A DNA stretch of 64,000 nucleotides from an uncultured Tateyamaria sp. (GTDB lineage: Bacteria; Pseudomonadota; Alphaproteobacteria; Rhodobacterales; Rhodobacteraceae), in assembly GCF_947496075.1 (NCBI RefSeq), contig NZ_CANMBJ010000002.1, forward strand, positions 62,001-126,000, in the 5' to 3' direction. The notes beneath the pieces were generated by a model. That model saw only the letters and a list, made by a program, of their open reading frames with translations. It was not told where the DNA came from and searched no databases. This document shows, piece by piece, positions 8,234 to 16,248 of the stretch; position 1 is the stretch's first letter; every line of letters starts with the position of its first letter. Both the position numbers and the translations under genes were made by a program.

Positions 8234-9622
8234 ATGATGAGATCGGTTGAACTCCCCCTCTGGCTTTTTGCGCTGATCGTGTTGTTCGCAGCCGTGACTT
8301 TTGCCTCGCATTTCCTGTTCCCGTCGGTGCGCTGGTTCTTTCGACGGCGGTTGGAGCGGGCGGTGAGCCGACTGAACGAGCGGCTGACACGGCCCATTGA
8401 GCCTTTCAAGCTGGCCCGCCGCCACGACATGATCCAGCGCCTGATCTATGACCCGGAAGTGACGGAGGCCATCGTTCAGCACGCGGATGAGAACAACGTG
8501 CCCGAGAACGTGGCTTTCGAACAAGCGCGCCGCTATGCCCGTGAAATCGTGCCCAGCTTTTCCGCATTTGCCTATTTCAGCTTTGGTGCGCGTGTCGCGC
8601 GGTGGTTGGCAACGGCGCTTTATGACGTGCGGACCGGCCTCAACAACGATCAGCAAATCCAAAGCGTGGACCCGGATGCAACCGTGGTTTTCGTCATGAA
8701 CCACCGCAGCAATATGGACTACGTGTTGGTCACCTATCTTGCGGCGCGGGCTTCGGCACTCAGTTACGCGGTGGGGGAATGGGCACGGGTCTGGCCGTTG
8801 TCGCGCTTGATCAAGTCGATGGGCGCCTACTTTATCCGCCGCAGATCGCGGGGGGCGCTGTATCGCAAGGTTTTGTCCCGCTACGTGCGCATGGCAACTG
8901 CGGGTGGAGTGACCCAGGCCATCTTCCCGGAAGGGGGGCTAAGTGTGAACGGTCAGTTGATGCCGCTCAAGATGGGGCTCTTGTCCTATGTCGTTGATGG
9001 GTACGATCCAAGCAAGCGGGACGTTGTCTTTGTTCCCGTTGCAATCAACTATGACCGAGTACTGGAAGATCGGGTCCTGATCGCTGCCGACAAGCGGGGA
9101 GATCGCCGGTTCGGGGTCAGTATCACCGTGGTGATGGCAGCCATTCTACGCCTGTTGTGGCAATGGATAACACGGCGCTATCGCAAGTTTGGCACGGCTT
9201 CCGTTGTCTTTGGCCCCCCGGTTTCCCTTGCGGCTTTGGGTCAGGATCGTGACCTGGATCAACTGGCAGAAACGCTTCGTGGTCGAATACAGGATGTGAT
9301 GCCAGTCCCTTTTGTTCCGTTGTTGGCACGCATGTTTTTGCAAACGGACACGCCGATCCCGGATACGGATATGACCCATCGGATAAAGATGGCCATGCCA
9401 TCCGCGCGTGGAACACGGCCGCCATTGACAGACGATGATCTGAGCAACCGCATTTCCCGTGCTTTGGGCGACATGGAACGGCGTGGCATGATCCATTGGA
9501 TCGACAATGGATGGGCAAAGGTAAGCGACGAACAGGACCTGTTCCGCTTTTATGCCAATTCAATCGACGATCTGTATCCGGACAGCATCACACCGGAAGA
9601 TGCTGCGCGCGCAAAGTCATAA
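8234..9622 (+). CDS. PlsB/PlsC-like glycerol-phosphate acyltransferase
   Basis: About 462 residues: an N-terminal membrane anchor (LPLWLFALIVLFAAVTFASHF), then an acyltransferase domain with block I NHRSNMD (the His-x4-Asp catalytic pair), a basic block II (YFIRRRSRGALYRK) and block III FPEGGLS. The order and an unusually long C-terminal part resemble PlsB-type glycerol-3-phosphate acyltransferases more than short PlsC. Expected role is acylation of glycerol-3-phosphate or lysophosphatidate in phospholipid synthesis at the inner membrane. ATG 8234 is chosen; a TTG at 8198 in the same frame would add twelve residues. Acceptor and donor are not determinable here. Confidence 0.82.
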   Translation: MMRSVELPLWLFALIVLFAAVTFASHFLFPSVRWFFRRRLERAVSRLNERLTRPIEPFKLARRHDMIQRLIYDPEVTEAIVQHADENNVPENVAFEQARRYAREIVPSFSAFAYFSFGARVARWLATALYDVRTGLNNDQQIQSVDPDATVVFVMNHRSNMDYVLVTYLAARASALSYAVGEWARVWPLSRLIKSMGAYFIRRRSRGALYRKVLSRYVRMATAGGVTQAIFPEGGLSVNGQLMPLKMGLLSYVVDGYDPSKRDVVFVPVAINYDRVLEDRVLIAADKRGDRRFGVSITVVMAAILRLLWQWITRRYRKFGTASVVFGPPVSLAALGQDRDLDQLAETLRGRIQDVMPVPFVPLLARMFLQTDTPIPDTDMTHRIKMAMPSARGTRPPLTDDDLSNRISRALGDMERRGMIHWIDNGWAKVSDEQDLFRFYANSIDDLYPDSITPEDAARAKS

Positions 9623-9733
9623 AATTACAAAAATGCTAATGCACGGGTTGCTTTATTTCGCGGCGAGCCATATTCAGCCGTAACGCAGTCGATTCTGCGC
9701 TGCGGCACGGAATTTTCAACCCGGAGGCTCAAC

Positions 9734-11014
9734 ATGGCACTCGACACTGGCATCGCGTCCTACGACGCACCTGAAAAAGACCTCTACGAGATGGGTGAAA
9801 TCCCACCCATGGGGTATGTCCCGAAACAGATGTATGCGTGGGCCATTCGGCGCGAACGCCATGGTGAGCCGGACACGGCAATGCAGTTGGAAGTGGTCGA
9901 TGTGCCAAAGCTCGACAGCCACGAGGTGCTGGTTCTAGTGATGGCCGCAGGGGTCAACTACAACGGTGTCTGGGCCAGCCTGGGCAAGCCGATCTCGCCC
10001 TTTGACGGGCACGGCCAGCCGTTCCACATCGCCGGTTCTGATGCTTCGGGCATCGTTTGGGCCGTGGGTGACAAGGTAAAGCGCTGGAAAGTCGGGGACG
10101 AGGTGGTGATCCACTGCAACCAGGACGACGGCGACGACGAACACTGCAACGGCGGCGACCCGATGTACTCGGAAAGCCAGCGCATCTGGGGTTATGAAAC
10201 ACCCGATGGGTCCTTTGCCCAGTTCACCAATGTGCAGGCCCAGCAGCTGATGCCACGGCCCAAGCACCTGACATGGGAAGAAAGCGCGTGCTACACGCTG
10301 ACGCTTGCCACGGCTTACCGCATGCTGTTTGGCCACGAACCACATGACTTGAAGCCCGGCCAGAACGTTCTGGTCTGGGGCGCGTCCGGCGGCCTGGGAT
10401 CCTATGCGATCCAGTTGATCAACACAGCCGGAGCGAATGCTATTGGTGTGATCAGCGACGAAAGCAAGCGCGACTTCGTCATGGACCTGGGCGCCAAGGG
10501 TGTCATCAACCGCAAGGACTTCAACTGCTGGGGTCAACTGCCCACGGTCAACACACCTGAATATGCGGAGTGGTTCAAGGAAGCTCGCAAGTTCGGTAAG
10601 GCGATCTGGGACATCACCGGCAAGGGCGTGAACGTCGACATGGTGTTCGAACACCCCGGCGAAAGCACGTTCCCAGTTTCGACCTTTGTGTGTAAAAAGG
10701 GCGGTATGGTTGTGATCTGCGCGGGTACCACTGGCTACAATCTGACCTTTGACGTGCGTTACATGTGGATGCACCAGAAGCGTCTGCAAGGCAGCCACTT
10801 CGCCCACCTCAAGCAAGCGTCGGCTGCCAACCACCTGATGGTCGAACGCCGCCTTGATCCTTGCATGTCCGAAGTCTTTGCCTGGAATGACCTGCCTGAA
10901 GCGCACATGAAGATGCTGCGCAACGAACACAAGCCCGGGAACATGTCGGTGCTGGTGCAGGCGCCCAAGACCGGTCTGCGTACTCTTGAAGATGCGCTGG
11001 AAGCGCGGCGTTAA
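9734..11014 (+). CDS. ccr: Crotonyl-CoA carboxylase/reductase
   Basis: A 426-residue MDR-superfamily enzyme, matching Ccr length. Seen: MALDTGIASYDAPEKDLYEMGEIP at the start, typical of alphaproteobacterial Ccr; VNYNGVWASLGKP; the Rossmann motif GASGGLGSYAIQL around residue 220; and GSHFAHLKQA, whose His belongs to the CO2-binding pocket in characterised Ccr. Known reaction: NADPH-dependent reductive carboxylation of crotonyl-CoA to (2S)-ethylmalonyl-CoA, the committing step of the ethylmalonyl-CoA pathway. A good Shine-Dalgarno (CGGAGG) precedes the ATG and a strong terminator follows, so it is probably monocistronic. Confidence 0.96.
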   Translation: MALDTGIASYDAPEKDLYEMGEIPPMGYVPKQMYAWAIRRERHGEPDTAMQLEVVDVPKLDSHEVLVLVMAAGVNYNGVWASLGKPISPFDGHGQPFHIAGSDASGIVWAVGDKVKRWKVGDEVVIHCNQDDGDDEHCNGGDPMYSESQRIWGYETPDGSFAQFTNVQAQQLMPRPKHLTWEESACYTLTLATAYRMLFGHEPHDLKPGQNVLVWGASGGLGSYAIQLINTAGANAIGVISDESKRDFVMDLGAKGVINRKDFNCWGQLPTVNTPEYAEWFKEARKFGKAIWDITGKGVNVDMVFEHPGESTFPVSTFVCKKGGMVVICAGTTGYNLTFDVRYMWMHQKRLQGSHFAHLKQASAANHLMVERRLDPCMSEVFAWNDLPEAHMKMLRNEHKPGNMSVLVQAPKTGLRTLEDALEARR

Positions 11015-11039
11015 CGCCATACACGCCAAAGATGAGTGT

Positions 11040-11077
11040 AAACGCCCGCGAATCACCCTGTGGTTTCGCGGGCGTTT
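11040..11077 (+). terminator. Rho-independent terminator of ccr
   Basis: A perfect 13-bp GC-rich stem (AAACGCCCGCGAA at 11040-11052 and its complement at 11065-11077) with a 12-nt loop, ending in TTTT, 26 bp after the ccr stop. Confidence 0.9.
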
Positions 11078-11171
11078 TGCTGTTCCAAGGCCAGATGTAT
11101 TTGGATCAATGGCTTGTAAATTACCACCTCGCTATTTCTGGGGAGGGGAAATACGTGAATTTTCGGGGCAA

Positions 11172-11198
11172 GTTAACACATGTTATAGTTGTGTTAAC
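11172..11198. promoter_or_regulatory. Candidate operator upstream of the luxR operon
   Basis: A perfect inverted repeat, GTTAACACA (11172-11180) and TGTGTTAAC (11190-11198), with a 9-bp spacer, in AT-rich DNA 33 bp before ATG 11231. The dyad size and position fit a dimeric regulator binding over the promoter. The binder is unknown; LuxR itself is one candidate, but the sequence does not look like a standard lux box. Confidence 0.55.
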
Positions 11199-11230
11199 CT
11201 TTCATTAACCACTCGGGAGTGAGTTTGATC

Positions 11231-11437
11231 ATGAAAAGTGACTGGATACTGGACGTTCTTACGGACCTAAAGACTTTTGCCCGCTCCAACGACATGCATG
11301 CGCTCGCTGAGCAGTTGGACGACACCGCAATCGTCGCGATGGCCGAGATCGCCGCGATGAAGGAAACACAGGATGGTCAGCGTCACGACGGCGAGGCAGC
11401 CGTTGGAACCTATTTTGGAGGGTTTGGAGCAAGCTGA
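11231..11437 (+). CDS. Small protein encoded upstream of and overlapping luxR
   Basis: A 68-residue acidic helical protein beginning MKSDWILDVLTDLKTFARSN and containing AEQLDDTAIVAMAEIAAM. No family recognised. The start at ATG 11231 follows a GGGAGTGAG Shine-Dalgarno; GTG 11219 is also in frame. The last 65 bp overlap the start of luxR in another frame, which suggests translational coupling. Its steady codon use and the fact that luxR begins inside it favour a real gene. The last residues (GTYFGGFGAS) lie over luxR sequence. Confidence 0.65.
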   Translation: MKSDWILDVLTDLKTFARSNDMHALAEQLDDTAIVAMAEIAAMKETQDGQRHDGEAAVGTYFGGFGAS

Positions 11438-12104
11438 GGGGCTCGCTGCCCTACAGGCGGCGTCCGAAGAAATACGCGACCACTACAGGGTCGATCACGT
11501 GGTGTACCACTGGGTCGATTCCGCCGGGGATCAGTATGGTTGCGGAACGTATTCGGATGTCTGGCGTGACCGGTATCTTGAGCAGAATTACCTGCGTATT
11601 GATCCGGTCATAATGGGGTGTTTTCAAAGGTTTCACCCCGTAGATTGGAAACGGCTGGACTGGAGCAGCAAGTCCGCCCGCACCTTTCAAGCCGAAGCCA
11701 TTGCACACGGGGTCGGGAACCAGGGGTTCTCGGTTCCGATCCGCGGTCCGAACGGGCAATTTGCACTCTTTACGGTCAGCCACTCATGCGACGACAAAAC
11801 ATGGGCCGAATGGACAGACGCGCATCGCCGTGACCTGATACTGATCGCGCACACGTTCAACGAAAAGGCGCTCGATTTCGAACCGGACCGGGCACCGGAA
11901 CAATCCCAGGCGCTCAGCCCGCGCGAGGTTGACGCGATGACCTTTCTGGCCATGGGATACAGCCGCGCGCAGGTGGCCGATACGCTTTCGATTTCGGAAC
12001 ACACCCTGCGCGTCTACATCGAAAGCGCCCGGTTCAAACTGGGTGCGATGAACACGACACATGCCGTTGCCCGGGCCATGAGCCGGGGGTTGATTGTCGT
12101 TTAG
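11373..12104 (+). CDS. LuxR-family quorum-sensing transcriptional regulator
   Basis: A 243-residue two-domain regulator. The N-terminal autoinducer-binding domain (about residues 15-165) keeps the residues that define AHL binding in TraR/LuxR: Trp and Tyr in VWRDRYLEQNY, Asp-Pro in RIDPV, a following Trp, and Gly in VGNQGFSVPI. The C-terminal LuxR HTH (LSPREVDAMTFLAMGYSRAQ, then ISEHTLRVYIESARFKL) is intact. ATG 11373 has AAGGA at proper spacing inside the preceding small gene. A luxI gene follows 114 bp later, so this is a cognate pair. It probably activates or represses luxI in response to an acyl-homoserine lactone. Confidence 0.92.
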   Translation: MVSVTTARQPLEPILEGLEQAEGLAALQAASEEIRDHYRVDHVVYHWVDSAGDQYGCGTYSDVWRDRYLEQNYLRIDPVIMGCFQRFHPVDWKRLDWSSKSARTFQAEAIAHGVGNQGFSVPIRGPNGQFALFTVSHSCDDKTWAEWTDAHRRDLILIAHTFNEKALDFEPDRAPEQSQALSPREVDAMTFLAMGYSRAQVADTLSISEHTLRVYIESARFKLGAMNTTHAVARAMSRGLIVV

Positions 12105-12160
12105 AAACCGCTTGTTGCTTGAGAAGGCAACACAACGGACGGGCATGCGTACAAGATATT

Positions 12161-12180
12161 AACTTACCTTACGGTAGGCT
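12161..12180. promoter_or_regulatory. Candidate lux-box-like dyad upstream of luxI
   Basis: A 20-bp imperfect dyad, AACTTACC-TTAC-GGTAGGCT, with six of eight arm positions complementary, in the luxR-luxI gap 39 bp before the luxI ATG. Size and position fit the LuxR-type operator class, but the bases differ from the Vibrio consensus, as is common in alphaproteobacteria. This is inference only. Confidence 0.4.
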
Positions 12181-12218
12181 TTTGGTCACACCTCCCCGGT
12201 TTGACTAGGAGTACTCCG

Positions 12219-12854
12219 ATGCTGCGTTACGTTTATGCCTCCGATCTTGGCGATTATCCCAAACTTTCTCGCACCATGTTCCGTGACCGTGCGGACCAAT
12301 TCAAAACCCGATTAGGGTGGGATGTGAACGTGGACCAAGATGGGTGCGAGCGGGACGAGTACGACGATCTAAACCCGCTCTATGTTATCTGGGAAGAACC
12401 TGACGGGTCGCACGGCGGCTCCATGCGCTTTCTTCCCACGACCGGCCGCACAATGGTGAACGAACACTTTGGCGATCTGATCTCTGGACCCATTACCAGC
12501 CCATTGATCTGGGAATGCACCCGTTTCTGCCTGACACGCGGGGCCGGTGGTCATGTCGCTGCCGCTTTGATGCTGGGCGGTGGGGAAATCATGCAAAATT
12601 TTGGGATCGAGCACTTTGTGGGTGTCTTTGACGCCCGGATGGTCCGCATATACCGCATGATCGGTTCTTCGCCCGAGGTGCTGGGCAGCGCGGGTACGGG
12701 CCGTGACCAGATCAGCGTTGGTCTCTGGCACTTTGACGAAAGCGCTGCAGCGGTTGTGGCAGAGCGGGCAGGTGTCCCGATGGAACGATCGCGCCAATGG
12801 TTTGACCGCGCATTCGGGATGACACGCTACCGCAACTACGCGCGCAGCGCCTGA
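12219..12854 (+). CDS. Acyl-homoserine-lactone synthase (LuxI family)
   Basis: A 211-residue protein with the invariant LuxI residues: Arg24, Phe28 and Trp34 (in MFRDRADQFKTRLGW), the ExDxYD motif (ERDEYD, 44-49), Arg70 in GSMRFLPTTG, and Glu99/Arg102 in WECTRFC. It makes the N-acyl-homoserine lactone from S-adenosylmethionine and an acyl-ACP in the cytosol. ATG 12219 is chosen because AGGAG lies 7 bp upstream; the in-frame TTG at 12201 overlaps that site. The acyl chain length cannot be read from the sequence. It follows luxR in the same orientation with a candidate operator between. Confidence 0.95.
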   Translation: MLRYVYASDLGDYPKLSRTMFRDRADQFKTRLGWDVNVDQDGCERDEYDDLNPLYVIWEEPDGSHGGSMRFLPTTGRTMVNEHFGDLISGPITSPLIWECTRFCLTRGAGGHVAAALMLGGGEIMQNFGIEHFVGVFDARMVRIYRMIGSSPEVLGSAGTGRDQISVGLWHFDESAAAVVAERAGVPMERSRQWFDRAFGMTRYRNYARSA

Positions 12855-12895
12855 TCTCGCTGGCACCCGCTGCGCCCCATCTATAGGGTCGCGGC

Positions 12896-14428
12896 ATGTC
12901 CACTTCCCTTGCCCTTTCTGACGATCAGGCCAGCGCTTTTGACACCGTAACCGAGATGTTGCGCGGTGCTGGCATCGATCTTGATGACGCGCTTCTTATG
13001 CCGCCGAAATCCTCGGCCACGTCCGTCATGGCAATCACGGGCAAGGCTGGATCGGGCAAGACACTTCTGCTGTCCGAACTCTACAAGGCGCTCGAAGCTG
13101 CCGGGGTCGAGATCGTGTCGGGCGATTACGAATCCCGCAGGCGCAAAGACCGCCGGACCCTTGCCATTCTTGCCCCCACAAACAAGGCGGCAAGCGTGCT
13201 GCGTTTCCGCGGTGTGCCTGCGACCACGATCCACCGCATTCTCTATACCCCTGTCTATGATCCGGAATACGAACGCATCGCCGAATGGCTCGCTGGCAAT
13301 GGCGACCGGCCTGAGGTCGAGGGGCTGACCGACCAGGCACTCGATCGAGCCTTTGCCTTCTACCAAACAAACAAGTCCATTCCCGGCGCATTGGCTGCTG
13401 CGGGGTTGCGTGGAAGCGACTTCATCACCGGTTGGAAACGGCGCGAGGAACCGCTGGATATTGGCTTCATCGACGAAGCCTCCATGCTGGATGACAAGCA
13501 GTTCGAGGATCTGAAAGAGATTTTCCCAACCCTCTTGCTGTTTGGTGATCCTGCACAGTTGGCTCCGGTCAACCAATCCGGCGCGATGGTGTTCGACAAG
13601 CTGCCCGAACGCCGGGTCATGAACCTGGGCCGCATCCACAGGCAGGCAGCGGACAATCCGATCCTCGACCTCGCCCACGCGCTGGCCGACCCGCAGGTCG
13701 ATTTCTACCGGTTTGAAAAGATGGTGGAGGAGGCCGCAGCTCGTGACGAACGTGTCGTCTGGGGCCAGCGTGTCGAGGTGGACCTGATGGCGCGCAGCCC
13801 GGTCCTTGTCTGGCGCAACGCTACACGCATCCGTCTGATCAATGCCTTCCGTGCGGTGTACGAAGCCCCCGATGACCGCCTGATCGAAGGCGAACCACTG
13901 ATCTGTGACGGTCTGGAACTGCCGCTGAAACACCGCAAGAAACGGCTCGACCTCGAAGCGCGCGGGCTGATCAAGGGCGCGCAGGTTGTTTATCTTGGCG
14001 AAGGGCGCAAACCCGGCTTTTCCCGCCTGCACGTGATCGGGGCCGAAGACCCGCAGGTCTCTGCTGCGTCAATTGTGAAGATAGAAAAACCGGACGAGGA
14101 AGAACCCTTTATCCCCTATGCCGCGCGCATGGGCGCCACATTCCTCCACGGGGCCGCCGTAACAATCCACAAGGCGCAAGGCTCGCAGTGGGACACGGTG
14201 CAGGTGTTCGCGCCTGACCTTTATGTGGCCGCCCGCATGAACCGGACAGAGGCAGGGCAACCCCTCTGGAAGCGGCTGGCCTACGTGGCCATCACGCGGG
14301 CACAGAACAGGCTGATCTGGGTGGTTCGGAACAGGTTGTCAAAACCGACAGGTCCGCTGCGCGTCGACGATTTGCGCAGCGTTCCGGCTGCCACCCTCAC
14401 CCTCGCGCCCGAGGAACCAGAGCTCTAG
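12896..14428 (+). CDS. RecD2-like ATP-dependent DNA helicase (AAA / UvrD C-terminal domain)
   Basis: A 510-residue superfamily 1 helicase. Walker A GKAGSGKT is at residues 49-56, motif Ia is LAPTNKAASVL, Walker B reads IGFIDEASMLD, motif III is LFGDPAQLAPV, motif IV/V includes RIHRQ, and the C-terminal UvrD-like part has GAAVTIHKAQGSQWD and YVAITRAQ. This order matches RecD/TraA-type 5'-3' helicases, but without RecB or RecC partners nearby it is a stand-alone RecD2-like protein. Likely role is DNA repair or replication support. It follows luxI by 41 bp and could share its transcript, which would be functionally odd. Confidence 0.85.
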   Translation: MSTSLALSDDQASAFDTVTEMLRGAGIDLDDALLMPPKSSATSVMAITGKAGSGKTLLLSELYKALEAAGVEIVSGDYESRRRKDRRTLAILAPTNKAASVLRFRGVPATTIHRILYTPVYDPEYERIAEWLAGNGDRPEVEGLTDQALDRAFAFYQTNKSIPGALAAAGLRGSDFITGWKRREEPLDIGFIDEASMLDDKQFEDLKEIFPTLLLFGDPAQLAPVNQSGAMVFDKLPERRVMNLGRIHRQAADNPILDLAHALADPQVDFYRFEKMVEEAAARDERVVWGQRVEVDLMARSPVLVWRNATRIRLINAFRAVYEAPDDRLIEGEPLICDGLELPLKHRKKRLDLEARGLIKGAQVVYLGEGRKPGFSRLHVIGAEDPQVSAASIVKIEKPDEEEPFIPYAARMGATFLHGAAVTIHKAQGSQWDTVQVFAPDLYVAARMNRTEAGQPLWKRLAYVAITRAQNRLIWVVRNRLSKPTGPLRVDDLRSVPAATLTLAPEEPEL

Positions 14429-15177
14429 TTGCGCAACAGTGAAAACGCAGCCGATGCAGTCCATCCGGCTGCGATGGCAATCGCGAGCGACATCAATCCG
14501 TACCAGAACGGGTTTTCGCGGCTGAGGACAAAAAGCCAGCGCTCCAGTCCAACTTTTCGGACGTCTATGGTTGTCTCGTAGCTGGCCACCACCTCTGCGT
14601 CCCGCGTCAGAAAGATGCGCGTTTCATAGGCGCCTTCTGTCAATGCCGCTGGCAGGCGGATGCGGGTCCGAAACAGCGTGTCTTCATCGACAACAACCTG
14701 ACCTTCAAGCAGCTGGTAAGTCTCGGCAGCGGTGTTGATGCGGATCAGGGCCGCAACATAGGAACTGGCATCCAGAACCGAGTTTGGCGCGCCGACGGCA
14801 TTCAGTTTGCTGGTGACAGATACGCGGTGTTCCAGGTTCTCACGAATCCCCAAAACCTCTTCAAGCGGCGCGCTTGATGCCACAGCGTAGTAACTTGGTG
14901 CCCCATCAAACTCGACCGCGTCGGTGTTGACCCAGATACCGAAACGCCGCTCCTTGCGGCGCACGGTGACGGGCTCAGGTGGGCCTGCAATGGTGACGAT
15001 GACACCCAACTCACCCTCGGGGATGGGGGCTTCGCGTTTGACCGCGCCAAAGATCAGGATTTCGGATCCATCAAAGCTGGTGGTGATCGCCACTTCGTCC
15101 TGGCTCAGACCCAGTACGACCTCTTCGGCCCAGGTGGGCAGGGCGATGAGAATGAACAGGGCCAACCAGCGCAGCAT
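14425..15177 (-). CDS. TIGR02186-family membrane-anchored periplasmic protein
   Basis: A 250-residue protein with a signal peptide (MLRWLALFILIALPTWA), a beta-rich periplasmic body (residues 20-215) and a C-terminal membrane helix (FWYGLMSLAIAIAAGWTASA). These match the alphaproteobacterial TIGR02186 family, usually encoded directly after a TSUP permease as here. The start ATG 15177 overlaps the TSUP stop (TGATG), indicating coupled translation. A role as accessory subunit of the exporter is inferred from this pairing. The 3' end overlaps the convergent helicase gene by 4 bp. Confidence 0.82.
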   Translation of the reverse strand: MLRWLALFILIALPTWAEEVVLGLSQDEVAITTSFDGSEILIFGAVKREAPIPEGELGVIVTIAGPPEPVTVRRKERRFGIWVNTDAVEFDGAPSYYAVASSAPLEEVLGIRENLEHRVSVTSKLNAVGAPNSVLDASSYVAALIRINTAAETYQLLEGQVVVDEDTLFRTRIRLPAALTEGAYETRIFLTRDAEVVASYETTIDVRKVGLERWLFVLSRENPFWYGLMSLAIAIAAGWTASAAFSLLRN

Positions 15178-16094
15178 CAATGACCCCCCACCGCCCCAAC
15201 AGAGTACAGTTCGGACGGCATGACAAGCAGATCAAAGGCCAGCTTGCCGCAGACAACCAGCACCATCAGGGCCAGCAAGATGCGCAGCTGTTCCGCCTTC
15301 ATCCGCACGCCGATACGCGTGCCGATCTGGGCACCGATCACGCCCCCAACCAACAGCAACACGGCCAATACCACATCTACCGTAAAGTTCGTCGTGGCAT
15401 GCAGCATGGTGGTGAATGCGGTGACAAAGATGATCTGGAACAGGGATGTCCCGACAACCACCTTGGTTGGCATGCCCAGCAGATAGATCATGGCAGGCAC
15501 CATGATGAACCCGCCACCAACACCCATGATGGCGGCGAGGATGCCAACACTCAGTCCGACCAGAAGCGGCGGAATGACCGAGATATAAAGACCAGACACC
15601 CGGAACCGCATCTTGAAGGGCAGCTTGTGGATCATCCCGTGTTTCTTGCGGGTGGGCATTGCACTGCCCTTGGCCGTCTTGCGGATCGCATTAAGGCTTT
15701 CGACAAACATCAATGCGCCGATCACGCCAAGGAAAACGACGTAACATAGACGAACCAGCAAATCGACCTGACCCAGCGACTTGAGATAGTTGAAGATCAG
15801 CACACCCAGTGCCGCACCTATGAGGCCGCCAATCAGCAGCACGGTCCCCATCCTCAGGTCCACCGTCTTGCGCCTGAGATGGGCCAACACGCCCGAGAAG
15901 GACGAGGCAACAATTTGGTTTGCTTCTGTCGCAACAGCGACAGCGGGTGGAATGCCGATAAAGAACAAAAGCGGCGTCATCAAGAAGCCGCCGCCAACAC
16001 CAAACATGCCGGATAGGATACCCACCATGCCGCCCAATCCAAGAAGAAGGAACGCGTTTACCGATACCTCGGCGATGGGCAGGTAGATTTGCAT
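15177..16094 (-). CDS. TauE/SafE (TSUP) family anion permease
   Basis: 305 residues with about eight membrane helices in two related halves. Each half has the family motif: GMFGVGGGFLMTPLL near residue 32 and IMGVGGGFIMVPAMIYLLG near residue 190. The second is followed by PTKVVVGTSLFQI. TSUP permeases move sulfite, sulfoacetate, taurine-derived or other organic anions across the inner membrane. Substrate is not predictable here, though pairing with TIGR02186 is typical of putative sulfite or sulfonate exporters in this group. A cytoplasmic basic loop separates the halves (GSAMPTRKKHGMIHKLPFK). Confidence 0.87.
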   Translation of the reverse strand: MQIYLPIAEVSVNAFLLLGLGGMVGILSGMFGVGGGFLMTPLLFFIGIPPAVAVATEANQIVASSFSGVLAHLRRKTVDLRMGTVLLIGGLIGAALGVLIFNYLKSLGQVDLLVRLCYVVFLGVIGALMFVESLNAIRKTAKGSAMPTRKKHGMIHKLPFKMRFRVSGLYISVIPPLLVGLSVGILAAIMGVGGGFIMVPAMIYLLGMPTKVVVGTSLFQIIFVTAFTTMLHATTNFTVDVVLAVLLLVGGVIGAQIGTRIGVRMKAEQLRILLALMVLVVCGKLAFDLLVMPSELYSVGAVGGH

Positions 16095-16192
16095 GGGTAC
16101 TGTTAGGACGGCACGGTATGGGAAATCAAGATGTCATGCCGCTGCGCAGCAAACTGGGGTTAAGTTTGTGGGGAATCTGGACCTATCACGCG

Positions 16193-16248
16193 GCACATAA
16201 GCATGTGCGCCCTATTGTTCGGGCGCCGGTGGCGCATCAAGATGCGCC
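16193..16248 (-). repeat. Cluster of three short hairpins at the 3' end of the nucleoside importer operon
   Basis: Three consecutive inverted repeats between the TSUP and permease genes: GCACAT/ATGTGC (16193-16208), GCGCCC/GGGCGC (16207-16226) and GGCGCATC-AA-GATGCGCC (16231-16248). The last abuts the permease stop codon. No T-run follows, so this is either a structured 3' end protecting the mRNA or a factor-dependent termination region. Confidence 0.5.

Noticed and set aside
12881-14032. 383-residue minus-strand open frame opposite the helicase
   Set aside because: It is the complement of a well-supported helicase with clear motifs; the frame has no domain of its own.
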